Source: Gammaproteobacteria bacterium (GTDB lineage: Bacteria; Pseudomonadota; Gammaproteobacteria; JAJPIJ01). From it: DNA of 35,160 nt. The stretch lies in assembly GCA_021324815.1 (NCBI GenBank), contig JAJPIJ010000012.1:1-35160 (forward strand), written 5' to 3'. Shown here one piece after another: positions 1 through 7,192 of this stretch (positions within the stretch are counted from its first letter, which is position 1; each line of letters starts with the position of its first letter). A model generated the notes under the pieces. That model was not told the origin of the DNA. It worked only from the letters and a program-made list of their open reading frames with translations, and ran no database searches. Both the position numbers and the translations under genes were made by a program.

Positions 1-203
1 ACGTGCGAGGTCGCTATGGTGATGCCACGCGCCTTCTCCTCGGGGGCGTTGTCAATCTGGTCATACGCCCGCGCCTCACCGCCGTATTTCCTCGCCATCA
101 CCGTCGTAATCGCCGCCGTCAGCGTGGTCTTGCCATGATCCACGTGCCCTATCGTCCCCACGTTCACGTGCGGCTTGGTGCGCTCAAATTTGCCCTTGGA
201 CAT
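1..203 (-). CDS. tuf: Elongation factor Tu, N-terminal part (cut by window edge)
   Basis: EF-Tu is the GTPase that delivers aminoacyl-tRNA to the ribosome. Only the first 67 codons lie in the window; the gene runs off the left edge. The start [15 protein letters not shown] is the usual EF-Tu N-terminus. The G1 P-loop GHVDHGKT is at residues 19-26, and the switch I region with [11 protein letters not shown] closes the fragment. The ATG is preceded by a GAGGGG ribosome binding site. The gene follows tRNA-Tyr, tRNA-Gly and tRNA-Thr on the same strand, the arrangement of the classic tRNA-tufB operon, so it is probably co-transcribed with them from the promoter near 555-583. Identity is certain; whether a second tuf copy exists elsewhere cannot be seen. 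Confidence 0.97.
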   Translation of the reverse strand, partial: MSKGKFERTKPHVNVGTIGHVDHGKTTLTAAITTVMARKYGGEARAYDQIDNAPEEKARGITIATSH

Positions 204-237
204 GATTAAATCCCCTCAAGATTTACGAGCCTTGTAC

Positions 238-313
238 TGGTGCCCACGACTGGAATCGAACCAGCGACCTCACCCTTACCAAGGGTGTGCTCTACCGACT
301 GAGCTACATGGGC
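238..313 (-). tRNA. thrT: tRNA-Thr (anticodon GGT)
   Basis: A 76-base cloverleaf with encoded CCA. The 5' acceptor strand GCCCATG pairs with the 3' strand before ACCA. The D arm is TAGCTCAGTCGGTAGAGC, the anticodon stem CACCC/GGGTG encloses loop TTGGTAA, giving anticodon GGT, and the T arm carries GGTTCGATTCC. It lies 34 bases upstream of tuf, as thrT does in the enterobacterial tufB operon. Confidence 0.96.
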
Positions 314-344
314 ATAATTCCTCATCGGGTCTGGCCGCTAACGA

Positions 345-418
345 TGGAGCGGGAGACGGGAATCGAACCCGCGTCATCAGCTTGGAAGGCTGAGGTTCTG
401 CCATTGAACTACTCCCGC
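345..418 (-). tRNA. glyT: tRNA-Gly (anticodon TCC)
   Basis: A 74-base cloverleaf with encoded CCA. Acceptor GCGGGAG pairs with CTCCCGC before TCCA. The anticodon stem TCAGC/GCTGA encloses CTTCCAA, giving anticodon TCC. The T arm contains GGGTTCGAATCCC. It sits between tRNA-Tyr and tRNA-Thr, in the same order as tyrU-glyT-thrT. Confidence 0.96.
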
Positions 419-454
419 CTCGCGCTCACGCCGGCCCCTCCCCCGCCACCATTC

Positions 455-539
<85 letters not shown>

Positions 540-554
540 TGAATCGAGCCGAGT

Positions 555-583
555 ATTCTCGTTAATGAACGGAAGGTTGTCAA
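555..583 (-). promoter_or_regulatory. Sigma70-type promoter of the tRNA-tuf unit
   Basis: On the minus strand a consensus -35 box TTGACA (578-583) is followed, after exactly 17 bases, by GAGAAT (555-560), which matches the -10 consensus at four of six positions. The start point would fall near 548, just before tRNA-Tyr. It lies in the 48-base gap after tsaC, so the stable RNA unit has its own strong promoter. No start site has been mapped. Confidence 0.65.
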
Positions 584-587
584 CGAG

Positions 588-1145
588 TTAACTCACGGCG
601 CGCAACACTTTGCCGGTTGAACCATCGTAGATGGGGGTGGGGCCGGACAACCCGCCCAACCGGCCGGGCAAAATATCGTTCAAGCCCCGGCCGAAGACCC
701 GCCGCACGGCCAGAACATTCCGGCATGGCGGCCGGTTGGTGATGTTGGCGCTGGTGGAGACCAGCGGCCCGGTTCGCCGGCACAGCAGGGCCACCGGCGG
801 ATGGGCGGAGACGCGCACCGCGAGGCTGCCGCGGCCGCCGTGCAGCCATTTCGGCACCTTCTTGCGGACGGGGAACACCCAAGTCACCGGGCCCGGCCAG
901 GTGGCCAGCACCCTGTCCATGATCCTGGATGCGGGCAGGATGACAAATGGGAGCAATTGATCGAGGCTGGATGCCACCAGAATCAAGCCCTTGCCCACGG
1001 GGCGTCTTTTCATGGCGAGCAACCTGCGCACGGCTTTTGCGTTCAGCGGGTCGCAGCCCAGCCCGTAGACGCCCTCCGTGGGATAGGCGATCACGCCGCC
1101 ACGACGCACCATCCAGGCGGCCCGCCGCAGGCGGAAATCGTGCAT
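588..1145 (-). CDS. tsaC: Threonylcarbamoyl-AMP synthase (TsaC/YrdC/Sua5 family)
   Basis: TsaC condenses threonine, bicarbonate and ATP into threonylcarbamoyl-AMP, the first step of the t6A37 modification of tRNAs that read ANN codons. The 185-residue length is that of the short bacterial TsaC without the extra Sua5 domain. The N-terminal PTEGVYGLGCDP (about 22-33), KRRPVGKGLI (46-55) and STSAN in the C-terminal half are family signatures that form the nucleotide pocket. The ATG is 7 bases downstream of the topA stop, so the gene is the last member of the dprA-smg-topA-tsaC run. The same neighbourhood is common in gammaproteobacteria. A housekeeping role in the cytoplasm is very likely. Confidence 0.94.
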   Translation of the reverse strand: MHDFRLRRAAWMVRRGGVIAYPTEGVYGLGCDPLNAKAVRRLLAMKRRPVGKGLILVASSLDQLLPFVILPASRIMDRVLATWPGPVTWVFPVRKKVPKWLHGGRGSLAVRVSAHPPVALLCRRTGPLVSTSANITNRPPCRNVLAVRRVFGRGLNDILPGRLGGLSGPTPIYDGSTGKVLRAVS

Positions 1146-1152
1146 GAGCCTT

Positions 1153-3489
1153 TCAACCTTCGGCCGCGATCCTGGCGCGCCTGGCGGCGGAGCGACGCCC
1201 GCCGCGCCGCGCCGCGGGCGCCTGCGTCAGCAATTCCTGCGCCTCGGTCAGTGTCAGGGCCGCCGGGTCACGCTCCTTGGGCACGCGGGCGTTCTTGGTG
1301 CCATCGGTAATGTACGGTCCATAGCGTCCATTGAGCACGCGTACATTTGAATCTGGAAATTCCTTGATGAACTTGGCGGCGTCGGACTGTTGTTTCTCGG
1401 CAATCAAGGCCAGCGCCCGTTCCAGCGTGATGGTGTAGGGATCATCATCCTTTTTAAGCGAAACGTACTTGGCGCCGTATTTCACGTACGGACCGAAACG
1501 ACCCATGCCGACGCTCACCTCCTCGCCTGCGGCGCTCCGCCCCAACTGGCGGGGGAGCACGGCGAGCGTCAACGCATCTTCGAGCGTGATGGTGTCGATG
1601 CGCTGACCGGGACGCAGGCTGACGAACCGCGGTTTCTTGTCGCTGTCGGCGCGACCGATCTGCACAAACGGACCGTAACGGCCCATGCGCACGGACACCG
1701 GCAGGCCGGTCTCCGGATCGGTGCCCAGTTCGCGGGCCTGCGCCACTTCCTTGCGGCTGACGTTGCTCTCCTTGTCCAGCACCTTGTGCTTGAAGGGCAG
1801 CCAGAATTCCTTCAGCAGCGGAGTCCATTGCTTTTCGCCGCGCGCCACCGCGTCGAGATCATCCTCCAGCCGCGCGGTGAATTCATAATCCACGTAATCA
1901 TGGAAATGCTCGGTCAGGAATCTGGCCACGATACGACCAATGTCGGTCGGTCGGAAGCGTTTGTTTTCCAGCTCCACGTATTCACGCGTCTGCAACGTCG
2001 AGATGATGGCGGCATAGGTGGAGGGGCGGCCGATGCCATATTCCTCCAGGGTCTTGACCAGGCTGGCCTCCGAATAGCGGGGCGGCGGTTCCGTGAAATG
2101 CTGCTCGGTGCGCACGTCGATCAGGCTCACGCGATCGACGGTTGCCATGGGGGGCAGGGTTTTTTCGTCGGCATCGGCGACGGTCTCATCCGCGCCCTCC
2201 AGGTACACCGCCATGAAGCCGGGATCCGTCAGCGTTGAACCCGTGGCGCGGAAGGCATTCCCTTCGTCCACCGCCAGATCCACGGCCACGGTGTCGATGG
2301 TCGCCGGGTTCATCTGGCAGGCCACGGTGCGCCTCCAGATCAATTCGTACAGTTTGAGCTGTTCATGGCTCAGGTGGCCCTTGAGTGATTCCGGCGTGCG
2401 CAGCACCGAGGTCGGACGGATGGCTTCATGCGCCTCCTGGGCATTCTTGGCATTGGTCTTGTACACGCGCGGGGTCTCCGGCAGTTGATCGGCGCCGTAG
2501 CGCCGGCGCACGAATTCCCGGATTTCGGCGATGGCCTCCTGCGCCAGATTGACGGAGTCCGTGCGCATGTAGGTGATGAGGCCGACCGACTCGGCGCCGA
2601 TGTCCACGCCTTCATAGAGTTGCTGCGCCACCCGCATGACGCGGCTCGCGGTAAAGCCCAGCTTGCGCACGCCCTCCTGCTGCAGCGTCGAGGTGATGAA
2701 CGGCGCGGCGGGCTGGCGCTTGCGCTGTTTCTTTTCGACGTTCGCGACCGTGAGCACGCCACGGGCCGCCGACAGCAGCGCGTGCCGCGCCGCCTCCGCC
2801 TGGGCGCCGCTGGTGACGGTGAACTGCTCGACCTTCTCGCCGGCGTAACGCGCGAGCCTGGCCTGGAAACCCTGTCCCGCATGCCTGGCGTCGGCTTCCA
2901 AAGTCCAGTATTCGCGCGGGGTGAATTTCTCGATCTCTTCCTCGCGTTCGACGATCAGCCGGAGCGCCGGACTTTGCACGCGGCCGGCGGACAGCCCGCG
3001 TTTGATCTTCTTCCACAACAGCGGCGAAAGATTGAAGCCGACCAGGTAATCGAGTGCACGGCGGGCCTGCTGCGCGTTGACCAGGTCCATCGACAGATCG
3101 CGGGGGTGTTCGATGGCCTCCTGGATCGCCCGCTTGGTGATTTCGTGAAACACCACCCGGTGAACCGGCTTGTGGTCGAGGGCCTTCCGCTCCCGCAGCA
3201 GTTCGGTCAGATGCCAGGAGATGGCCTCGCCTTCGCGATCCAAATCGGTGGCCAGATAGAGTGCGTCGGCTTTTTTCATCGCGGCGGCGATGGCGTCGAC
3301 GTGTTTTTTGTTCCTGGCGATCGGCTCATAGTGCATCCTGAAGCCGTTGTCCGGCTCCACCGCGCCCTTTTTCGGACGCAGGTCACGCACGTGACCATAC
3401 GAGGCCAGCACCTCGAAACCGGTCCCCAGGTATTTTTTAATCGTGCCCGCCTTGGCGGGCGATTCAACGATGACGAGGTGCTTGCTCAT
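1153..3489 (-). CDS. topA: DNA topoisomerase I (type IA), zinc-finger-less form
   Basis: TopA relaxes negative supercoils by cutting one strand and passing the other. The 778-residue product begins with the TOPRIM domain: VESPAKAGT at 8-16 with the catalytic Glu at 9, and DLDREGEA at 82-89 with the metal-binding acidic triad. The arch and cleavage domains follow, with active-site Tyr307 in GLITYMRTDS. The C-terminal part (about 600-770) has three repeats of the type GRYGPFV/GRFGPYV/GRYGPYI, which are topoisomerase C-terminal repeats. No CxxC zinc ribbons are present, unlike E. coli TopA. The basic tail is rich in Arg and Ala. The gene lies between smg and tsaC; two tandem 12-base repeats occur just upstream of its ATG, and no good ribosome binding site is visible. 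Confidence 0.97.
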   Translation of the reverse strand: MSKHLVIVESPAKAGTIKKYLGTGFEVLASYGHVRDLRPKKGAVEPDNGFRMHYEPIARNKKHVDAIAAAMKKADALYLATDLDREGEAISWHLTELLRERKALDHKPVHRVVFHEITKRAIQEAIEHPRDLSMDLVNAQQARRALDYLVGFNLSPLLWKKIKRGLSAGRVQSPALRLIVEREEEIEKFTPREYWTLEADARHAGQGFQARLARYAGEKVEQFTVTSGAQAEAARHALLSAARGVLTVANVEKKQRKRQPAAPFITSTLQQEGVRKLGFTASRVMRVAQQLYEGVDIGAESVGLITYMRTDSVNLAQEAIAEIREFVRRRYGADQLPETPRVYKTNAKNAQEAHEAIRPTSVLRTPESLKGHLSHEQLKLYELIWRRTVACQMNPATIDTVAVDLAVDEGNAFRATGSTLTDPGFMAVYLEGADETVADADEKTLPPMATVDRVSLIDVRTEQHFTEPPPRYSEASLVKTLEEYGIGRPSTYAAIISTLQTREYVELENKRFRPTDIGRIVARFLTEHFHDYVDYEFTARLEDDLDAVARGEKQWTPLLKEFWLPFKHKVLDKESNVSRKEVAQARELGTDPETGLPVSVRMGRYGPFVQIGRADSDKKPRFVSLRPGQRIDTITLEDALTLAVLPRQLGRSAAGEEVSVGMGRFGPYVKYGAKYVSLKKDDDPYTITLERALALIAEKQQSDAAKFIKEFPDSNVRVLNGRYGPYITDGTKNARVPKERDPAALTLTEAQELLTQAPAARRGGRRSAARRARIAAEG

Positions 3490-3498
3490 GAGTGGTTC

Positions 3499-3522
3499 AA
3501 TCGATGGATGAATCGATGGATA
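3499..3522. repeat. Tandem 12-base repeat directly upstream of topA
   Basis: AATCGATGGATG (3499-3510) is followed directly by AATCGATGGATA (3511-3522). The unit contains the palindrome ATCGAT. It lies 9 bases upstream of the topA start codon (3487-3489), where the leader of topA would be. A third exact copy of AATCGATGGATG occurs at 21711-21722, inside the mshP signal region. The function is unknown. Confidence 0.6.
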
Positions 3523-3588
3523 AACTGTCCGCGCGCCACGCGCCCGGCACCGGCAGGGGCCCGCCGCGACGGGCCATGCGCAGTGAAT

Positions 3589-4071
3589 TCAATGCAACTG
3601 ACTGCGAAATTCCTCCAACAACAGGGACTCCGCCCACTGCGTGTCGCCTCCCTGCCTGGCCTGGTTGAACAATACCATGCAAACCACCCAGCGCAGCTGT
3701 TCGAGATCAATCTCCTCGCTCTCCATGGCCATCAGGCGATCGATGACCCGCTCGCGGTGGGAAACGGTCAATACGCCGATCTGTTCAAGATGCTGCAACA
3801 GGCCGCGCCCTTCACGACTGATCTTGGCACATTCCTCGTCGCTGAACACCCGTATTGCGCCGTCGGAGGTCTGGGGAAGGTCCGGACCCTCATCGTCCGC
3901 GGCCAGGGCCTGCAGCCAGTCCATGGCCTTGTCGATGGGCGTCTCTTCGAAACCGGCCTCCCGCAGCAGGCGCCGCAGGTCCTGTCGCCCGACATCCACG
4001 CTTTCATTCTCATCCGTGTGGTTTTCAAACAGATACATCAGGACATCCATCACGCTGTGTCGCAATCTCAT
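3589..4071 (-). CDS. smg: Smg family protein (DUF494)
   Basis: A 160-residue acidic helical protein of the DUF494/Smg family, found next to dprA and topA in many gammaproteobacteria. The role is not established; a link to DNA processing is only suggested by gene context. The hallmark N-terminus VMDVLMYLFENH is followed by helical segments, and the product ends in EEFRSQLH. The start is uncertain. The ATG at 4071 directly abuts AGGAG (4072-4076), which is too close for a normal Shine-Dalgarno site. A TTG at 4065, with six bases of spacing from the same AGGAG, would give a protein two residues shorter. The dprA stop lies only three bases upstream, so the two genes are translationally linked. 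Confidence 0.9.
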   Translation of the reverse strand: MRLRHSVMDVLMYLFENHTDENESVDVGRQDLRRLLREAGFEETPIDKAMDWLQALAADDEGPDLPQTSDGAIRVFSDEECAKISREGRGLLQHLEQIGVLTVSHRERVIDRLMAMESEEIDLEQLRWVVCMVLFNQARQGGDTQWAESLLLEEFRSQLH

Positions 4072-4074
4072 CTC

Positions 4075-5187
4075 CTAGACGCGGCGCAGATAAAGACCGC
4101 CCGCCTGTGAACTGACCCGGCCTTCCAGCTCCATCAACAACAGCATGGAGGAAACCGCGTTGGCCGTCAATCCGGTGCGCGCCACCAGCACGTCGACGGA
4201 CACAGGATCGTAGCCCAGTGCCGTCAGCAGTCGATCATGTTCCTCGTTGCCGGCGGCCGATTCGGAGGACGCCTGCGCAGCATGGGCATCCGATGCCGGC
4301 GACACCGCCGGCATCGGCAATTCCTCCAAGATGTCATCGACCGTTTCCACCAGCTTGGCGCCGTCGCGGATCAAGGCGTGACAGCCGCGCGCCAGGGGAT
4401 TGTGTATCGAACCGGGAATGGCGAACACCTCGCGGCCTTGTTCGAGGGCGTGCCGCGCGGTGATCAGCGAGCCGCTGGCCTTGGCGGCCTCCACCACCAG
4501 CACACCGAGCGCCAGCCCGCTGATGATGCGGTTGCGTCGTGGAAAGTTTTCCGGACACACCGGCGTGTGCAGAGGGAACTCCGACACCAGCGCGCCCCGC
4601 GCGGCGATTTCCTCCGCGAGTTCCTGATGGCGCGGCGGATAGACGCGATCCATGCCCGTGCCCATCACGGCGACGGTGCGTCCGGCGCCGGCCATCGCCC
4701 CGCGGTGGCCGGCGGCGTCGATACCGAGCGCCAGCCCGCTGATGATGGTGACGCCCCGCAGCGCCAGATGGCGAGCGAAATCATGCGCGAGTTCCGCGCC
4801 GGCGGGCGTGGGATTGCGGCTGCCGACGATCGCGATTTGCGGCTGACGCAGCGCAGCGACGTCGCCGCAGACAAACAGCAGCGGCGGCGGATCGGCGATT
4901 TCGCGCAACCGCGGCGGGTAATCCGGGTCCGCCAGCGTCAGCGCGCGGCGTTGCGGCGAACCCGACAGCCATTGCAGGTCCTGATCGACAGCCGCCCAGT
5001 CGGGACTGGCTATGGACGACAGCGTTTGCGGAGACAAATTCAGCGATTTGAACTTTTCCGGCGGTGTGGAAAAAACGGAGGCTGGATCACCGCAGCATTC
5101 CAGCAGGGTCTGAAATGTGGCCGTGCCGACGCCCGGCGCACGCGCCAGTGCCAGCCAATATTTGAGATCTTCCGGTTGCGGTGACAC
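4075..5187 (-). CDS. dprA: DNA-processing protein DprA/Smf
   Basis: DprA binds incoming single-stranded DNA and loads RecA during natural transformation. The 370-residue product has an N-terminal helical region (about 1-75), then the Rossmann-like DprA core with IVGSRNPTPAGAE, SGLALGIDAAGHRGA, MGTGMDRVYPPRH, NFPRRNRIISGL and AKASGSLITARHALEQGREVFAIPG. After a linker rich in Ala and Ser it ends in a winged-helix segment (about 305-370). The start is GTG at 5187. The gene follows a hairpin terminator after the LysM gene and is followed by smg after three bases. Together with the complete pilus operon on the right of the window it is compatible with DNA uptake, but MSHA pili are not usually competence pili. 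Confidence 0.96.
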   Translation of the reverse strand: MSPQPEDLKYWLALARAPGVGTATFQTLLECCGDPASVFSTPPEKFKSLNLSPQTLSSIASPDWAAVDQDLQWLSGSPQRRALTLADPDYPPRLREIADPPPLLFVCGDVAALRQPQIAIVGSRNPTPAGAELAHDFARHLALRGVTIISGLALGIDAAGHRGAMAGAGRTVAVMGTGMDRVYPPRHQELAEEIAARGALVSEFPLHTPVCPENFPRRNRIISGLALGVLVVEAAKASGSLITARHALEQGREVFAIPGSIHNPLARGCHALIRDGAKLVETVDDILEELPMPAVSPASDAHAAQASSESAAGNEEHDRLLTALGYDPVSVDVLVARTGLTANAVSSMLLLMELEGRVSSQAGGLYLRRV

Positions 5188-5212
5188 GCCACTATCTTAG
5201 CGCGCGACCGCG

Positions 5213-5244
5213 AAAATGCATCCGCCCACCAGGCGGTGGGCGGA
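5213..5244 (-). terminator. Intrinsic terminator after the LysM (tsaP) gene
   Basis: A perfect 10-bp stem TCCGCCCACC/GGTGGGCGGA (5221-5230 with 5235-5244) has a four-base loop. On the minus strand it is followed four bases later by TTTT (5213-5216). It lies 18 bases after the LysM stop, so it should separate that gene from dprA. The T run is short, which lowers certainty. Confidence 0.7.
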
Positions 5245-5261
5245 CGGCCGCAGGACCGCAT

Positions 5262-6491
5262 CTAAGGATTGCCAACGCTGTCGCTAAGATGCACCGGGCG
5301 CGTCGTTTCCATGACCAGTGCGTACGACAGATTGTCGAAGGTGCGGAATACCATCAGTTCACCCACGCGCTCCGAAGGCAGTTGCACCTCGTCGTAGGCG
5401 CTGTTGAATTTGACGCCGAAGAACTTGTCGACGGAGCGCTTGGTATCGCGGATGTTGTTGAACAGGTGTTCGAAAACCTGATCGACGGGGCTTTGATCGG
5501 AATATTGGAATTTCAAGCGCCTTTGATCATCTTCCTGTTCCCGAAGATCGGTCTTGATGTCATCGCGCACGCTCAGGCTGCTCTGGAAAATTTCCAGCAC
5601 GTGTCCGGGTTCCATGCCCTGTTCCCTGCCCAGATTGATAATGACCACATGGTTGCGCCCGGTGTCCCACACGTCATCGATGAGGGACACGATGTTGCCG
5701 TGAACCTCCTGGGCCGGCGCGTGAGGGATGAATTCCGGCAGTTGTTCCTCGACTGCGGGGAACAACCGGTCACCGTTCAACACCTCGCGCTTGGCGGTGA
5801 TCAACTGGGCGGTGGCCGGATCTCCACCACGCACCACCACCACATCTCCGACATGGATGGCTTGATAACCCAGGATGTCCCCCTTGGCGCGGTACTCCAG
5901 GACTTCGTTCTCACCCGGTTTCGGGTTGTAGACGACATCGCCCTTGCGATACACCGTGTAACGCGTGACGCTGGCGCCCTCGGGCAGGCCGCGCACATAG
6001 ATGCGGTTGCCCGATCCGTTCACCAAGTGCTGATCCTGGCTGGACACGACGTAGGGCGCGGTCTGGAGCTCCTGTTCGCTCAACACCAGGTGACGACTTA
6101 AAAAAGGATGAATGGCATCCAGGGGGATTGCCCGGATCGCCTCTTCGTGCGTATATTCCCGCACCTCGGGTGAGAGCTTGACATTGCGGCCGCCGCTGTT
6201 CTGCGCGCTGCGGCTGAGTTCCAAGGCGGGCTTGCCGTCGACATAGGTCAGCGTCAGCACGTCACCCGGGTAGATTAGATCGGGGTTTTTAATGTGGGGA
6301 TTCGCATTCCAGAGTTGTGGCCACAGCCAAGGCTTGGTCAGAAAACGCCCCGCGATGCCCCATAATGTATCGCCCTTGACCACGGTATAGATGTCGGGGT
6401 GGGTGGGATTGAGTTGCACCTCGTCCGCAGACAGCGAGGCGGAGAAGAGCAGCGCCATAGTGAAGATCGTTATATATATTTTCTTAATCAT
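5262..6491 (-). CDS. tsaP: LysM-domain periplasmic protein, probable TsaP (secretin-associated)
   Basis: A 409-residue exported protein. A signal peptide (about 1-22, ending SASLSADE) is followed by one LysM peptidoglycan-binding domain at about 35-82 (YTVVKGDTLWGIAGRFL, WPQLWNANP, NPDLIYPGDVLTL). The rest is a large soluble domain with no transmembrane segment. LysM proteins encoded between dprA and def are the position of Pseudomonas PA0020, the homologue of Neisseria TsaP, which anchors the type IV pilus secretin to peptidoglycan. I infer the same identity from domain layout and synteny. The gene is divergent from def and ends in a terminator, so it is probably monocistronic. An extended -10 promoter lies upstream. 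A generic cell-wall-binding role is the alternative. Confidence 0.8.
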   Translation of the reverse strand: MIKKIYITIFTMALLFSASLSADEVQLNPTHPDIYTVVKGDTLWGIAGRFLTKPWLWPQLWNANPHIKNPDLIYPGDVLTLTYVDGKPALELSRSAQNSGGRNVKLSPEVREYTHEEAIRAIPLDAIHPFLSRHLVLSEQELQTAPYVVSSQDQHLVNGSGNRIYVRGLPEGASVTRYTVYRKGDVVYNPKPGENEVLEYRAKGDILGYQAIHVGDVVVVRGGDPATAQLITAKREVLNGDRLFPAVEEQLPEFIPHAPAQEVHGNIVSLIDDVWDTGRNHVVIINLGREQGMEPGHVLEIFQSSLSVRDDIKTDLREQEDDQRRLKFQYSDQSPVDQVFEHLFNNIRDTKRSVDKFFGVKFNSAYDEVQLPSERVGELMVFRTFDNLSYALVMETTRPVHLSDSVGNP

Positions 6492-6521
6492 GTCAGTACC
6501 CTTACACCATTTGCTTCATGT

Positions 6522-6530
6522 AGTTTAGCA
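6522..6530 (-). promoter_or_regulatory. Candidate extended -10 promoter for the LysM gene
   Basis: On the minus strand TGCTAAACT is an extended -10 element (TG-n-TAAACT). A weak -35 TTCAAG lies 18 bases upstream. It is 31 bases from the LysM-gene ATG, in the 178-base divergent gap. The call rests on sequence match only. Confidence 0.45.
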
Positions 6531-6605
6531 GAAAACAGGATGCAACTTGAAGTCTTTTAAGAAAAAGCCGGCCTAACCAGCCGAAAGTGATAAAAAAGTT
6601 TATGA

Positions 6606-6614
6606 TGGTATACT
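6606..6614 (+). promoter_or_regulatory. Candidate extended -10 promoter for def-fmt-rsmB
   Basis: TGGTATACT is a perfect extended -10 (TG-n-TATACT); TATAAT overlaps it at 6614-6619. The region is AT-rich compared with its surroundings. It lies 55 bases upstream of the def ATG. No good -35 box is present, as is usual for extended -10 promoters. Confidence 0.55.
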
Positions 6615-6669
6615 ATAATTACTTTATATTTCAGCGAGTTATGTAGCCCGCAGGGGCGGGGGTCGAGTC

Positions 6670-7164
6670 ATGGCAATCTTGGACATATTGCATTACCCGG
6701 ATCCCAGGCTTCGGACCCGCGCCGCGCCCGTGGCCCAGGTCGATGATCGCATTCGACGGCTGGCCGCCGACATGCTGGAAACCATGTATCACGCCCCCGG
6801 CGTCGGTCTGGCCGCGACCCAGGTCAACGTGCATGAGCGGGTGATCGTGGTGGATGTTTCCCCGGAACATAACGACCCGCGCTGTTACGTCAACCCCGTG
6901 GTGATCGCCAAAGAGGGCGAGGAGGAGATGGAGGAAGGCTGTCTGTCCGTGCCCGGCGTGTTCGACACGGTGCGGCGCGCGGAAAAGATCCGCATGCGGG
7001 CGCTGGATTTGCAGGGGCAGCCGCTGGAGCTCGACGCCGACGGCCTGCTTGCGGTCTGCATCCAGCATGAGATCGATCATCTGGACGGCAAATTGTTCGT
7101 CGACTACCTGTCCGGCCTGAAGCGCGACCGCATACGCAAGAAGCTCGCAAAGGCGGCACTGTAA
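6670..7164 (+). CDS. def: Peptide deformylase
   Basis: Def removes the formyl group from the N-terminal methionine of new proteins and is a cytoplasmic metalloenzyme. The 164-residue product has all three family motifs: GVGLAATQ (44-51), EGCLSVP (89-95) with metal ligand Cys91, and HEIDH (133-137) with ligands His133 and His137 and catalytic Glu134. It is the first gene of def-fmt-rsmB and stands divergent to the LysM gene, the usual arrangement. Its substrate is made by the product of the next gene, fmt. Confidence 0.97.
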   Translation: MAILDILHYPDPRLRTRAAPVAQVDDRIRRLAADMLETMYHAPGVGLAATQVNVHERVIVVDVSPEHNDPRCYVNPVVIAKEGEEEMEEGCLSVPGVFDTVRRAEKIRMRALDLQGQPLELDADGLLAVCIQHEIDHLDGKLFVDYLSGLKRDRIRKKLAKAAL

Positions 7165-7192
7165 CCACACCGGCGGCCCGAATCCTTCACTG

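Noticed and set aside
3558-3575. Hairpin GGCCCG/CGGGCC between smg and topA, considered as a terminator
   Set aside because: The stem is only 6 bp and no T run follows on either strand, so transcription probably continues into topA.
2428-4110. 560-codon open frame on the plus strand across topA and smg
   Set aside because: It crosses two well-supported minus-strand genes and encodes a low-quality composition with no family match that I recognise.
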